Shown: positions 36,184 through 48,108, numbered from the stretch's first letter. The stretch: DNA of 64,000 nt from Brevundimonas sp. Root1279 (GCF_001425945.1 NZ_LMEB01000009.1:248001-312000), one strand, 5' to 3'. Numbers and translations are program-made. Notes: generated by a model from the sequence alone, not told the origin.

Positions 36184-36477
36184 ATGAAGTCCATCCTCAC
36201 CCTCGCTGCGGCCGGCCTGCTGATCGCCTCCTGCGCCTCATCGACGGATCCCACGCCCGCTCCGGATGCGCCCGGCGAAAGTCTCGCCCAGTGCAAGGCC
36301 GACCGGTATCAGCAGTACATTGGCCGCAATCGATCAGAGCTGCCGGCCAAACCCGCTGACGCCAACTGGCGCGTAGTGTGCAGCACCTGCGCCATGACGA
36401 TGGACTTCCACGAAGAGCGGATGAACGTCGTCTACGACCAGAACACCAATGTCATCACCAGGGTCTTCTGCGGATGA
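36184..36477 (+). CDS. I78-like inhibitor lipoprotein 2
   Basis: This is a 97-aa lipoprotein with signal MKSILTLAAAGLLIASC. The I78-like domain has CKADRYQQYIGRNRSELP, VVCSTCAMTMDFHEERMN and the ending VFCG. Classical I78 inhibitors block serine proteases such as subtilisin. The extra CxxC in the central loop is shared by all three paralogs here. It has a good SD (GGAGACG) 22 nt after gene 1. It overlaps gene 3 by 4 nt (ATGA). Confidence 0.82.
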   Translation: MKSILTLAAAGLLIASCASSTDPTPAPDAPGESLAQCKADRYQQYIGRNRSELPAKPADANWRVVCSTCAMTMDFHEERMNVVYDQNTNVITRVFCG

Positions 36478-36752
36478 AAACGCTCCTCGCCATGGCGGCC
36501 ATTGGAGCCGTCACGCTCGCCGCCTGCGGAAGCAGCGGCTCGTCCAGCCCGCGGCCCAGTCCGCAGCGCTGCGACGCGGATACGCATCGGCACCTCATCG
36601 GCACCCGCGCCGACGCGCTGAATTTCCCGCCGGGTTCGAACGTTCGGGTGGTGTGCACCACTTGCGCCTCCACGCAGGATTTCCAGCGCGATCGCCTGAA
36701 CATCCGGTTCGACCAGGCCACCGGACTGGTCACCGCCGTTGACTGCGGCTGA
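36474..36752 (+). CDS. I78-like inhibitor lipoprotein 3
   Basis: This is a 92-aa lipoprotein with signal MKTLLAMAAIGAVTLAAC. The domain contains RCDADTHRHLIGTRAD, VVCTTCASTQDFQRDRLN and VDCG. The ATG at 36474 overlaps the previous stop, indicating translational coupling. A longer frame from 36378 is an overlap artefact. It ends the pepA-holC-inhibitor series. The inhibitor function is inferred from the fold only. Confidence 0.8.
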   Translation: MKTLLAMAAIGAVTLAACGSSGSSSPRPSPQRCDADTHRHLIGTRADALNFPPGSNVRVVCTTCASTQDFQRDRLNIRFDQATGLVTAVDCG

Positions 36753-36814
36753 GCCTCGCCAGAAGCTCAGGGTGCGGCTGTAGCTGCGACGGGCGGGCAG
36801 GACAGTCTGACGGC

Positions 36815-37054
36815 TCAGCTGCGCTCCAGACCTGCGATCGCCTCGCTGATGTCCTCGGCCTTGGCTGCGACCACCGCCTGGGCGTCGTAGAGGCCGCGGT
36901 TGTAGAAGAACGGCCCGATCTCGCGGCCCAGGAAGTCGAGCAGCATCTCGGCCGGCAACGCGCCCAGATCGAGCTCCAGCTCGTCACGGAAATAGGTCTG
37001 CAGGCGGCCGGTGATGGCCGCCGTCTCCTCGCGGCTGAAGGCGATCGGCTTCAT
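36815..37054 (-). CDS. DUF2164 family protein
   Basis: This is a 79-aa protein of the DUF2164 family. It has the typical body MKPIAFSREETAAITGRLQ, then YFRDELELDLGALPAEMLLDF and EIGPFFYNRGLYDAQ. It overlaps the ABC-F gene by 4 nt at its start, so the two are co-transcribed on the minus strand. The function is unknown. A short Glu/Lys C-terminus follows. Confidence 0.87.
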   Translation of the reverse strand: MKPIAFSREETAAITGRLQTYFRDELELDLGALPAEMLLDFLGREIGPFFYNRGLYDAQAVVAAKAEDISEAIAGLERS

Positions 37055-38934
37055 CCGACGGCCGCCAGGGCTTCTTCGGCTTCCATCCAGGCGGTCTCGG
37101 CGGCCTCGAGGTCGGACTGGGTCTTGCCGCGAGCGCGCGTGAGGCCTTCCAGCGCCTTCGGATTGCTGACCGCGGCGTTGGCCAGGTCGTCGTCAATTCG
37201 GGCAATCTCGGCGGTCAGGGCGGCGACCCGCTCTTCAGCCTTCTTGACCGCGTGGCGCAACGTCGAGGGCGAAGGGCCCGAACGCTTCTCGTTTTTCTTG
37301 CCCTTGTTCGGCTGGGGCGCGTCCGCCTTGGCCTCTTCCTTGATCTGGCTGGGCTTGGAGACGGCGGCCTTGGCGCGGTCGAGGACGAATTTGGCGTAGT
37401 CGTCCATGTCGCCGTCATAGGGCTTCACCGTGCCGTCGGCGGCCAGCCACAGACGGTCGGCGACCATTTCCATCAGCGAGCGGTCGTGGGTGATCAGGAT
37501 GACGGCGCCCGAATATTCGTTCAGCGCGTCCAACAGGGCGCGGCGGCTGTCGATATCCAGGTGGTTGGTCGGTTCGTCGAGGATCAGGACGTGGGGCGCG
37601 TCCATGGCCACCTGGTTGAGCAACAGGCGCGCGCGCTCGCCGCCAGACAGGGAGGCCACGGTGGTCTCCTGCTTTTCGTAGCCTAGTCCCCACTGCGCCA
37701 GTTTCGAACGGCGGCTGCTTTCGGAGGCGTCCGGCATGGCTCGGCGCATGATCTCCAACGGGGTGTCCGTCGGGTCCATGGCCTCGATCTGGTGCTGGTG
37801 GAACCAGCCCACCCGCATCTTGCGGTCGCGGTGCAACTCGCCCTCGGAGACGTTCAGGGCGCCGGCGATCATCTTGGCGAAGGTCGACTTGCCGGCGCCG
37901 TTGACCCCGAGCAGGCCGATGCGGTCGTCCAGGTCCATGCGCAGGTTGAGATTGCGCAGGATCGGCCGGCCGGTCTCGTAGCCGACATTGGCGCGCTCCA
38001 GGCGGATCAGCGGCGGGGCCAGCGGACGCGGCGGGGAGGGCAGGATGAAGGGGGCGACGCGCTCTTCGATGGTGGTCGAGACCGGCTCCATCTTGGCCAG
38101 CCGCTTCATGCGCGACTGGGCCTGGGCGGCCTTGGACGCCTTGGCCTTAAAGCGATCGACGAAGGCCTGCAGGTGGGCGCGCTCGGCGTCCTGCTTGGCC
38201 TTGGCCGACATCTGCAGCCGGGCCTTCTCGGCGCGGGCCTTCTCGAACTGGTCGTAGTTGCCCGTGTAGAGCGTCAGATTGTGGTTCGCGAGGTGCAGGA
38301 TGTGGGTGCAGACCTCGTTCAGCATCTCGCGGTCGTGGGAGATGATCAGGGCCGTGTGCGGGTATTTCTTGAGGCGAGCCTCAAGCCACAGGGCGCCTTC
38401 CAGGTCGAGGTAGTTGGTCGGTTCGTCGAGCAGCAGCATGTCCGGCTCGGCGAACAGGGCGGCGGCCAGGGCCACGCGCATCCGCCAGCCGCCGGAGTAT
38501 TCCGACATCGGCCGCTGCTGGTTTTCCTGGCTGAAGCCCAGGCCGACCAGGATTTCCGCAGCGCGGGCCGGGGCGGCGTCGGCGTCGATCTCGATCAGTC
38601 GGGTCCAGATCTCGCCCATCTCCTCCGGCTCGGCCGTCTCCAGCCGCGACAGCAGGCAGTGGCGCTCCTCGTCGGCCTCCAGGATGGTCTCCAGCACGCT
38701 GACGGGCGTGGCCGGGTGTTCCTGGTCCACCGAGCCGATGCGGGCCGTCTTGGGCAGGCTGATTTCGTCGCCGCCAGCAGCCAGTTCGCCGAGGATCAGC
38801 TTGAACAGAGTCGATTTGCCGATGCCGTTGCGGCCGACCAGGCCGACTTTGGAGCCGGGCGGCAGGCTGACGGACGCGTCCTCAAGGAACTTGCGTCCCC
38901 AGGCGTTGAAGGTCAGGTCGGTGATCTGCAGCAT
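37051..38934 (-). CDS. ABC-F ribosome-associated ATPase (Uup-like)
   Basis: This is a 627-aa ABC-F protein with two ATPase domains and no membrane part. Walker A motifs are GRNGIGKST and GVNGAGKST. Signatures are SGGWRMRVALA and LSGGERARLLL, and Walker B is LLLDEPTNYLDLE and LILDEPTNHLDID. A positively charged linker (about residues 240-300) and a C-terminal coiled coil (last 70 residues) follow, as in Uup/YheS-type members. It acts on ribosomes to resolve stalled or antibiotic-bound states. It lacks antibiotic-resistance hallmarks that can be judged by eye. Confidence 0.9.
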   Translation of the reverse strand: MLQITDLTFNAWGRKFLEDASVSLPPGSKVGLVGRNGIGKSTLFKLILGELAAGGDEISLPKTARIGSVDQEHPATPVSVLETILEADEERHCLLSRLETAEPEEMGEIWTRLIEIDADAAPARAAEILVGLGFSQENQQRPMSEYSGGWRMRVALAAALFAEPDMLLLDEPTNYLDLEGALWLEARLKKYPHTALIISHDREMLNEVCTHILHLANHNLTLYTGNYDQFEKARAEKARLQMSAKAKQDAERAHLQAFVDRFKAKASKAAQAQSRMKRLAKMEPVSTTIEERVAPFILPSPPRPLAPPLIRLERANVGYETGRPILRNLNLRMDLDDRIGLLGVNGAGKSTFAKMIAGALNVSEGELHRDRKMRVGWFHQHQIEAMDPTDTPLEIMRRAMPDASESSRRSKLAQWGLGYEKQETTVASLSGGERARLLLNQVAMDAPHVLILDEPTNHLDIDSRRALLDALNEYSGAVILITHDRSLMEMVADRLWLAADGTVKPYDGDMDDYAKFVLDRAKAAVSKPSQIKEEAKADAPQPNKGKKNEKRSGPSPSTLRHAVKKAEERVAALTAEIARIDDDLANAAVSNPKALEGLTRARGKTQSDLEAAETAWMEAEEALAAVG

Positions 38935-39079
38935 CGGTACGTCGAATTCTTGAACGGCCTCTTGTCGGCGGACGCCATTCGGCGGGCGATAGAGGCAAAA
39001 TTGTGAGGCGGTTGGAAAGCGGGGAGGGCGCCGCTATAAGCCCGCGACCCTCAATCTCCCAAACAAGAAGTCACTTCCC

Positions 39080-39499
39080 ATGACCGAACGTACCTTCTCG
39101 ATCATCAAGCCCGACGCCACGCGCCGCAACCTGACCGGCGCCATCAATGCCGTGATCGAAGGCGCCGGCCTGCGCATCGTCGCCCAGCGCCGCGTCAAGC
39201 TCTCGGAAGAGCAGGCCAAGAAATTCTACGCCGTCCACGCCGAGCGCCCGTTCTACGGCGAGCTGGTCGGCCAAATGACCGCCGAGCCGGTCGTCGTCCA
39301 GGTCCTGGAAGGCCCCAACGCCGTCGCCGCCTACCGTGAAGTCATGGGCGCCACCAACCCGGAACAGGCCGCCGAAGGCACCATCCGCAAGCAGTTCGCC
39401 CTGTCGATCGGCGAGAACTCGGTCCACGGCTCGGACTCGCTTGAGAACGCCGCGATCGAAATCGAGCAGTTCTTCTCGGACGACCAGATCGTCGGCTAA
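39080..39499 (+). CDS. ndk: Nucleoside diphosphate kinase
   Basis: Ndk makes NTPs from NDPs by a phospho-histidine intermediate. The 139-aa product shows [16 protein letters not shown], the region [20 protein letters not shown], and [12 protein letters not shown] with the active-site His. It is a stand-alone gene divergent from the ABC-F operon. A strong terminator follows at 39566-39597. Confidence 0.95.
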   Translation: MTERTFSIIKPDATRRNLTGAINAVIEGAGLRIVAQRRVKLSEEQAKKFYAVHAERPFYGELVGQMTAEPVVVQVLEGPNAVAAYREVMGATNPEQAAEGTIRKQFALSIGENSVHGSDSLENAAIEIEQFFSDDQIVG

Positions 39500-39565
39500 C
39501 GCCTGTTGGGCCGCGGTCACAAGGCTCCGCCTTGTCGATCCGACGCGGCCTGGCGCAATAGAAAG

Positions 39566-39597
39566 ACGGCCCCGGCGATCGCTCGCCGGGGCCGTTT
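39566..39597 (+). terminator. Intrinsic terminator after ndk
   Basis: ACGGCCCCGGCGA pairs with TCGCCGGGGCCGT and is followed by TTTCTTTT. It lies between the converging ndk and M13 peptidase genes and could serve both. Confidence 0.88.
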
Positions 39598-39609
39598 TCT
39601 TTTCAGGCC

Positions 39610-41679
39610 TTACCAGATCCGGGCGCGGGCCCCGGGCTGGAGGTACTGCTCGTCGCCCGGTTTGACGCCGAAGGCTTCGTACCAGGCGTCGATGTTCCGC
39701 ACCGGCACGGCGGCCCGGTACTGGGCCGGCGCGTGCGGGTCGACCGTCACCTGCTGGCGCAAGGCCTCGTCACGGATGTTCTCGCGCCAGACCTGGGCCC
39801 ATCCAAGGAAGACGCGCTGATCGCCGGTCAGACCGTTGATCACCGGGGCGGGCTGGCCGTTCAGCGACAGGTGATAGGCGTCCAGCGCCATCAGCAGGCC
39901 GCCCAGGTCGGCGATGTTTTCGCCCATCGTCAGGTCGCCGTTGACGTTGACGCCCGCGAACGGGCTCAGCGCGGAATACTGGGCGCCCAGCACCTTGGCG
40001 CGCGCCTCGAACTTCGCCGCGTCCTCGGCGGTCCACCAGTCGCGGAGCACGCCGTCGCCGTCGACCTTGCGGCCCTGGTCGTCGAAGCCGTGGGTCACTT
40101 CATGGCCGATCACCGCGCCGATGCCGCCGTAGTTCACGGCCGGGTCGGCGTTCGGATCGAAGAAGGGTGCCTGCAGGATCGCCGCCGGGAAGGTGATCTC
40201 GTTGCGCGGCGGGTTGTAGGAGGCGTTCACCGTCTGGGGCGTCATGCCCCATTCCTTCGGGTTCACCGGCTTGGACAGCTTGTCGAGGTTGAACGCCCAT
40301 TCGAAGGCGGTCGAGCGCTCGACGTTGCCGTACAGGTCCCCGGCGTTCAGCTGGAGGCCGTCGTACGAGCGCCATTCGTCCGGATAGCCGATCTTCACCC
40401 CGAAGCGGCTCAGCTTGTAGAGCGCCTGTTCGCGAGTCTCCGGGCCCATCCAGTCGAGGCCCTCCAGACGGGTCTTCATGGCGGCCAGCAGATTGTCGAC
40501 CAGGGTCTCCATCTGGGCCTTGGACTCGGCCGGGAAATGCTTGGCCACATATTCGCGACCCAGCACTTCGCCCAGCGAGTTGTCGACCAACTGCACGCCG
40601 CGCTTCCAGCGCGGCCGGTTCTCGGGCTGACCGTTCAGGGTCTTGCCGAAGAAGTCGAAATTGGCGTCGACGAAGTCCTGCGACAGATAGGGCGACGCCT
40701 GCTCAATGACGTGGAAGGCCTGCCAAGCCTGCAGGGTCTCGACCGGCGTCTCGGAGAAGACGCGGGCCATGCCCGGGAAGGCGGTGTTGTTGCCGGCGAT
40801 GAGCACCGGCGCATTCTGCACGCCGGCCCCGCGGGCCCACGCCTCCCAGTCGAAGCCGGGCGCGGCGGCGGCCAACTCGGCGCGGGTCATCGGGTTGTGC
40901 AGCTTGTCGATCTGTCGGCTCTGGACCTGGGTCCAGTGCTGCTCCGCGATGCGGGTCTCGAAGGCGACCACGGCGGCGGCGGCCGCTTCGGCGTCCGGCC
41001 AGCCGGCCAGGCTCAGGCTGCGAGCGACATAGGCCTGGTAGGCCGTCCGGGCTTCAGCGAACTGCGGCTCCAGGTAGTAGTCGCGGTCGGGCAGGCCGAT
41101 GCCGCCCTGGAAGATGTAGGCGCTGTTCTTGGAGGGCTCCTTGAGGTCCTCGAACACGGCCAGGCCGAACAGGCTGGCGCCGAAGCCCATCTGGCTCCGG
41201 CCCATAAGCTCGGCGATTTCGGCGTGGCTGTCGGCGGCGCGCACGGCGTCCAGATCGGCCTTCAGCGGCGTCGCGCCGAGGCGGTTCACCGCCGCCTCGT
41301 CCATGAAACTGGCGTAGAAGGCGCCGATGCGGGCGGCGTCGGCGCTGTAGGTCGGATTGGCCGCGCTCTGCTCGATCAGGGCCTTAAGGTTCTCCTGCGA
41401 GCGGTCGTAGAGCATGTCGAACACGCCGTAGGAGGTCTTGTCGCCGGGGATGGCCGTGTCGCGCAGATAGACGCCGCTGGCGTAGCGGTTGAAGTCGTCG
41501 CCCGGCTTCACAGCGGCGTCCATGCCGGCCATGTCGAAGCCGAAGCCGCCAATCTCGGCGTGGCGACCAGAGCCGGCGTCGGTCGCAGGCGCCGCGGCGT
41601 GGGTCTGGGCCGAGGCGACGCCGGCGGCAGCGAGAAGAACGGCGCCCGCAACGCAGGCCGTAAGACGAAGTTTGAGCAT
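39610..41679 (-). CDS. M13 family zinc metallopeptidase (neprilysin/PepO-like)
   Basis: This is a 689-aa exported endopeptidase. A signal peptide (MLKLRLTACVAGAVLLAAAGVASAQ) precedes the M13 N-terminal domain. The catalytic domain contains VNASYNPPRNEITFPAAIL, the zinc site HEVTHGFDDQGR and ENIADLGG (third ligand Glu). The C-terminus PGARARIW fits the usual CRVW-type ending of the family, though the Cys is missing. It cleaves small peptides in the periplasm or outside the cell. No operon partner is seen. Confidence 0.92.
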   Translation of the reverse strand: MLKLRLTACVAGAVLLAAAGVASAQTHAAAPATDAGSGRHAEIGGFGFDMAGMDAAVKPGDDFNRYASGVYLRDTAIPGDKTSYGVFDMLYDRSQENLKALIEQSAANPTYSADAARIGAFYASFMDEAAVNRLGATPLKADLDAVRAADSHAEIAELMGRSQMGFGASLFGLAVFEDLKEPSKNSAYIFQGGIGLPDRDYYLEPQFAEARTAYQAYVARSLSLAGWPDAEAAAAAVVAFETRIAEQHWTQVQSRQIDKLHNPMTRAELAAAAPGFDWEAWARGAGVQNAPVLIAGNNTAFPGMARVFSETPVETLQAWQAFHVIEQASPYLSQDFVDANFDFFGKTLNGQPENRPRWKRGVQLVDNSLGEVLGREYVAKHFPAESKAQMETLVDNLLAAMKTRLEGLDWMGPETREQALYKLSRFGVKIGYPDEWRSYDGLQLNAGDLYGNVERSTAFEWAFNLDKLSKPVNPKEWGMTPQTVNASYNPPRNEITFPAAILQAPFFDPNADPAVNYGGIGAVIGHEVTHGFDDQGRKVDGDGVLRDWWTAEDAAKFEARAKVLGAQYSALSPFAGVNVNGDLTMGENIADLGGLLMALDAYHLSLNGQPAPVINGLTGDQRVFLGWAQVWRENIRDEALRQQVTVDPHAPAQYRAAVPVRNIDAWYEAFGVKPGDEQYLQPGARARIW

Positions 41680-41766
41680 AGGCGCCCCTCAGAACGGAAA
41701 ATCCGTGCGGGACCCTGACTCACCCCCGACGAGCTGTCGCCGGGAAACGCCCGGATTACAAAAAAC

Positions 41767-42360
41767 TCATCTGTCGCGGCAGAAGGCCGCCAGGGTCTCT
41801 GGGTAGAGGCGATGTTCGGCGGTCAGGACACGCTGGGCAAGCGCGGCCGGGGTGTCGTCGGCCAGAACCGGGACGGCGGCTTGACCCAGGGCCGGGCCCT
41901 CGTCGACGCCTTCGGTGACGAGATGGACGGTGCAGCCGGCTTCCGTGTCGCCCGCCTCGATCGCGCGGGCGTGGGTGTCGAGGCCGGGGTATTTGGGCAG
42001 CAGGCTGGGATGAATGTTCAGCATTCGCCCGTCCCATCGGCTCACCAGCCAGGGCGTCAACAGCCGCATATAGCCGGCCAGGGCCACCACCTCGACGCCG
42101 TGCTCCATCAGGATCGCATCGATCGCCCGCTCGTGGGCCTCACGGTCCTTGCCGAACGGGCGGTGGTCGACGGCGGCGGTCGGTACGCCCTTGGCCTCGG
42201 CGACGGCCAGGCCGCCGGCGTCCGGCTTGTTGGAGAGGACCAGAACCACCTCATAGGGCGCGTCATCCGCCTTTGTGGCATCGATCAAGGCGGCCATGTT
42301 CGATCCCGATCCGGAGATCAGAACGGCCACGCGCGTCGGCGGGACGGGCGATCCGACCAT
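41767..42360 (-). CDS. purN: Phosphoribosylglycinamide formyltransferase
   Basis: PurN transfers a formyl group from 10-formyl-THF to GAR in purine synthesis. The 197-aa product shows SGSGSNMAALIDA, ALAGYMRLL, NIHPSLLPKYPGLDTHARAI and the cofactor-site GCTVHLVTEGVDEGP. It follows purM at 24 nt; the two form an operon. Coordinates are firm. Confidence 0.94.
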   Translation of the reverse strand: MVGSPVPPTRVAVLISGSGSNMAALIDATKADDAPYEVVLVLSNKPDAGGLAVAEAKGVPTAAVDHRPFGKDREAHERAIDAILMEHGVEVVALAGYMRLLTPWLVSRWDGRMLNIHPSLLPKYPGLDTHARAIEAGDTEAGCTVHLVTEGVDEGPALGQAAVPVLADDTPAALAQRVLTAEHRLYPETLAAFCRDR

Positions 42361-42384
42361 CGGACGATCCTCTCTGGAGGCGAC

Positions 42385-43422
42385 CTAGGCGGCTACCAGC
42401 TGGCCGCAGACGAAGGCGACCTCGCCGGCGTTGAGCAGGGCGGCGAGGACCGGTTCGGCGTTCTCGGCGGCCACGATCAGGATGAAGCCGATGCCGCAGT
42501 TGAAGGTCCGGCGCAGCTCATTGTCCGAGATGCCGCCCACTTCGCCCAGCCACTGGAACACCTGGGGCACCGCCAGGGTGTCCCAGTCGAAGCTGGCCTG
42601 CAGGCCGTCGGCGATGCAGCGCGGCGGATTCTCGATCAGGCCGCCGCCCGTGATGTGCGCCGCGCCCTTGACCAAGCCGGCCTTCATCAGCGGCAGGACC
42701 GGCTTCACATAGATGCGGGTCGGCTCCATCAGCGCCTGGGCCAGGGTGCGGTCCTTGGCGAAGGGCGCGTCATCGCCCCATGACAGGCCGGACTTCTCGA
42801 CCACCTTGCGGATGAGCGAATAGCCGTTCGAATGCGGGCCAGACGAGGCCAGGCCGATGATGATGTCGCCCGCCTGCTGGCGGTCGAGGTAGGGCAGGGC
42901 GTGGCCGCGCTCGACGGCGCCCAGCGAGAAGCCGGCCAGGTCGTAGTCGCCGCCCTGGTACATGCCGGGCATTTCGGCGGTCTCGCCGCCCACCAGGGCG
43001 CAGCCGGCCTGGCGGCAACCCTCGGCGATGCCGGCGACGACGCGCTTGGCGGCGTCGATCTCGAGCTTCCCGGTGGCGTAATAGTCGAGGAACAGCAGCG
43101 GCTCGGCGCCCTGGGCCAGCAGGTCGTTGACGCACATGGCCACCAGGTCGATGCCGACGCCGTCATGACGGCCGGTCTCGATGGCGATTTTCAGCTTGGT
43201 GCCGACGCCATCTGTGGTGGTGACGATCAGCGGGTCCTCGAAGCCGGCGGCCTTGAGGTCGAACAGGGCCCCGAATCCGCCCAGCGAGGGCTCAGAACCG
43301 GGGCGGGCGGTGGATTTGGCCAGTGGCTTGATCGCGTCGACCAGCATCTCGCCGGCGTCGATATCGACCCCTGCATCGGCGTAGGTCAGGCCATTACGGA
43401 GCTTGTCGGGGGTGTCGCTCAT
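42385..43422 (-). CDS. purM: Phosphoribosylformylglycinamidine cyclo-ligase
   Basis: PurM closes the imidazole ring to give AIR, with ATP hydrolysis. The 345-aa product shows [59 protein letters not shown] and [12 protein letters not shown]. It precedes purN, the usual pair. It diverges from rnd with about 80 bp between. Confidence 0.95.
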   Translation of the reverse strand: MSDTPDKLRNGLTYADAGVDIDAGEMLVDAIKPLAKSTARPGSEPSLGGFGALFDLKAAGFEDPLIVTTTDGVGTKLKIAIETGRHDGVGIDLVAMCVNDLLAQGAEPLLFLDYYATGKLEIDAAKRVVAGIAEGCRQAGCALVGGETAEMPGMYQGGDYDLAGFSLGAVERGHALPYLDRQQAGDIIIGLASSGPHSNGYSLIRKVVEKSGLSWGDDAPFAKDRTLAQALMEPTRIYVKPVLPLMKAGLVKGAAHITGGGLIENPPRCIADGLQASFDWDTLAVPQVFQWLGEVGGISDNELRRTFNCGIGFILIVAAENAEPVLAALLNAGEVAFVCGQLVAA

Positions 43423-43502
43423 GGGTCACGGGCCTGAATCAGTGGGCGGATTTATGCGGGGGCTCTTGCCACAACCGTATTGCGCGGGGCTATAGCACTC
43501 GA

Positions 43503-44651
43503 ATGACGCCGATCACCACCACTGACGCACTGCGCGACTTCTGCGCGCGTCTGGCCCAAGCCCCCTTCATCACGGTCGACACCGAGTTCATGCGGGAGAC
43601 GACCTACTGGCCGCGCCTGTGCCTGATCCAGGCCGCGTCGCCGACCGATGCGGCCATCATTGACCCGATGGCCGAAGGGCTGGACCTCGAACCCTTCCTC
43701 GAGCTGCTGCGCGACGAATCGATCCTCAAGGTCTTCCACGCCGCGCGCCAGGACGTCGAAATCTTCGTGAAGCTGGGCGCCATGCCCAAGCCGATGTTCG
43801 ACACCCAGGTCGCCGCCATGGCCGCCGGCTTCGGCGATCAGGTCTCGTACGAGGCTCTGGTCCGCCAGATGCTGCGTCAGGAAGTCGACAAGGGCAGCCG
43901 GTTCACTGACTGGGCTCGCCGCCCGCTGTCGGACGCCCAGCTGGTCTACGCCCTGGGCGACGTGACCCACCTCGCGGCCCTGTATCCCAAGCTGCGTGAC
44001 CGCCTGAACAAGGACGGGCGCCTGGAGTGGGTCATGGCCGAGATGGAGGACCTGACCGATCCGGCCCTCTACGACACCGATCCGGAAAAGGCCTGGAAGC
44101 GGCTGAAGCCCAAGAAGTACGCGGCCAAATACCTGGCGGCCTTCGTGTCCGCCGCCGTATGGCGCGAGCGCGCCGCCCAGGAGCGCGACCAGCCGCGCGG
44201 CCGCATCCTCAAGGACGAGGCCATCGACGAGATCGCCGCCCAGGGCCCGACCGATCCGGACGCCTTCAACCGCCTTCGCTCGGTGCCCAAAGGCTTCGGC
44301 GCCTCGCGCCTGGGCCTGGAGTTGATCGCCGAGCTCAAGCGCGTGCTGGCCGATCCGGAGGCCCACGCGCCCAAGCTGGAGCGTCCCGCCCACAACCAGC
44401 CTGCGCCGCCGTCGGTGGTCGAGCTGCTGAAGGTCCTGCTCAAGGCCAAGAGCGACAACGCGGGCGTGGCCACCAAGCTGATCGCCAACGTCGCCGACCT
44501 CGAGAAGATCGCCCTGGACGACAACGCCGAGGTCGAGGCCCTGCACGGCTGGCGCCGCCAGCTGTTCGGCGAGGATGCGCTCAAGCTCAAGCGCGGCGAG
44601 ATCGCCCTGGTCCTGAACGGGCCGCGGGTCGAGGTCGTCGAGATCGAATAG
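43503..44651 (+). CDS. rnd: Ribonuclease D
   Basis: RNase D is a 3'-5' exonuclease that trims tRNA precursors. The DEDD exonuclease site is seen as TVDTEFMRETTYWPRLCLIQ, then VFHAARQDVEIF and the later DWARRPLSDAQLVYALGDV. An HRDC domain follows (residues of about 205-290) with a second HRDC-like segment to the end. The length of 382 aa is normal. It stands alone, with a bidirectional terminator after it. Confidence 0.94.
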   Translation: MTPITTTDALRDFCARLAQAPFITVDTEFMRETTYWPRLCLIQAASPTDAAIIDPMAEGLDLEPFLELLRDESILKVFHAARQDVEIFVKLGAMPKPMFDTQVAAMAAGFGDQVSYEALVRQMLRQEVDKGSRFTDWARRPLSDAQLVYALGDVTHLAALYPKLRDRLNKDGRLEWVMAEMEDLTDPALYDTDPEKAWKRLKPKKYAAKYLAAFVSAAVWRERAAQERDQPRGRILKDEAIDEIAAQGPTDPDAFNRLRSVPKGFGASRLGLELIAELKRVLADPEAHAPKLERPAHNQPAPPSVVELLKVLLKAKSDNAGVATKLIANVADLEKIALDDNAEVEALHGWRRQLFGEDALKLKRGEIALVLNGPRVEVVEIE

Positions 44652-44655
44652 AAAA

Positions 44656-44682
44656 AGGGCCGCTCCTTCGAGCGGCCCTTTT
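44656..44682. terminator. Bidirectional terminator between rnd and the cyclophilin gene
   Basis: A perfect GGGCCGCTC/GAGCGGCCC stem with CTTC loop is flanked by A's upstream and a T-run downstream, so it can terminate both converging transcripts. Confidence 0.9.
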
Positions 44683-44685
44683 GTT

Positions 44686-45147
44686 TTAGGCCACCGTGGC
44701 CTTGACGATCTTGCCCGGGTTGCGGGGCGGCTCGCCCTTCGGCAGGGCGTCGACGTGGTCCATGCCTTCAATGACTTCGCCCCAGACCGTGTACTGGCGG
44801 TCGAGGAAGGTGGCGTCGTCGAAGCAGATGAAGAACTGGCTGTTGGCGCTGTTCGGATCCGAGGTGCGGGCCATGGAGCAGACGCCGCGGACGTGCGGCT
44901 CGGCCGAGAACTCGGCCTTCAGGTTCGGCTTCTTCGAGCCCGAGGTGCCGGTGCCGGTCGGATCGCCGCCTTGGGCCATGAAGCCCGGGATGACGCGGTG
45001 GAAGACCACGCCGTCGTAGAAGCCTTCTTCAGCCAGCTCGGTGATGCGGGCGACGTGGCCGGGGGCCAGGTCGGGGCGCAGCTTGATGACGACGTCGCGT
45101 TGTTCGCCGTCGCCGGTGTCGAGGGAGAAGGTCAGGGTTTCGGCCAT
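44686..45147 (-). CDS. Cyclophilin-type peptidyl-prolyl isomerase
   Basis: This is a 153-aa cytosolic cyclophilin. Catalytic and binding residues sit in VVFHRVIPGFMAQGGDPTGTGTSG, SMARTSDPNSANSQFFICF and YTVWGEVIEGMD. The start MAETLTFSLDTGD (45147) excludes a longer upstream frame. No signal peptide is seen. It is transcribed toward the rnd terminator and is divergent from rlmE. Confidence 0.93.
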   Translation of the reverse strand: MAETLTFSLDTGDGEQRDVVIKLRPDLAPGHVARITELAEEGFYDGVVFHRVIPGFMAQGGDPTGTGTSGSKKPNLKAEFSAEPHVRGVCSMARTSDPNSANSQFFICFDDATFLDRQYTVWGEVIEGMDHVDALPKGEPPRNPGKIVKATVA

Positions 45148-45229
45148 CGGCGCGGTCCTTTGCACTAAAGGGGAAGGGAAAGTGGCGCGGGTCATAGCCC
45201 GTGATCGCCGTCGCCGCTATGTGGGAAGC

Positions 45230-45936
45230 ATGAGTGACGAGGAAAAGCCCGTAGAACGCCGCCGCATGGTCCGTCCGCCCTCGGGCGGGACCGCTGCCGG
45301 TCGTGGCATGGGCACCAAGATGAAGACGGCGGACACCAAGTCGATGTCCAGCCAGCAGTGGATCAAGCGTCAGCTGTCCGACAAATGGTCCGAGAAGGCC
45401 CGCGCCGAGGGCTGGCGCAGCCGCGCCGCCTTCAAGCTGATCGAGATCGACGATCGTTTCCGCCTGATCAAGACGGGCAGCCGGGTCATCGACCTGGGCG
45501 CGGCTCCGGGCGGCTGGGTGCAGGTGGCGCTTCAGCGGGGGGCCAAGGCGGTGGTCGGGGTCGACCTGCTGCCGATCGAGCCGATCCCCGGCGCCGAGCT
45601 GGTGCAGGCCGACTTCACGCATCCGGGCGTCGATCAACAGATGATCGACCTGCTGGGCGGGCCGCCTGACCTGGTCCTGTCCGACATGGCCCACAACACC
45701 GTCGGACACCGCCAGACCGATCACCTCAAGATCATCGCCCTGATTGAGATCGCCGCCGACTTCGCCATCCGCACGCTCAAGCCGGGCGGGCATTTCGTGT
45801 CGAAGAATTTCCAGGGCGGCGACGCCGGCGGCGTGCTGACGCGGCTGCGCGCCGAGTTTGAGACGGTGAAGTATGTGAAGCCCGCCTCGAGCCGTAAGGA
45901 CAGCGCCGAGGTCTTCCTGGTGGCGTTGAACAAGCG

Positions 45937-45940
<4 letters not shown>
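45230..45940 (+). CDS. rlmE: 23S rRNA (uridine2552-2'-O)-methyltransferase
   Basis: RlmE/FtsJ methylates U2552 in the peptidyl-transferase A loop. The 236-aa product starts MSDEEKPVERRRM and has a basic N-terminal extension. The SAM site VIDLGAAPGGWVQVAL and the K-D-K-E set (K in SRAAFKLIEID, D in LVLSDMAHN, K in GGHFVSKNFQGGD, E in KDSAEVFLVALNK) are all visible. Its end overlaps the DUF2061 gene by 4 nt. Confidence 0.94.
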
Positions 45941-48088
<2,148 letters not shown>

Positions 48089-48108
48089 GAAGGGGAGGGC
48101 CGGCAGGC

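Noticed and set aside
39733..41718. Long antisense frame opposite the M13 peptidase gene (661 aa)
   Set aside because: It is a GC-rich shadow frame: it is Gly/Val/Arg-rich, has no domain, and lies exactly opposite a well-supported gene.
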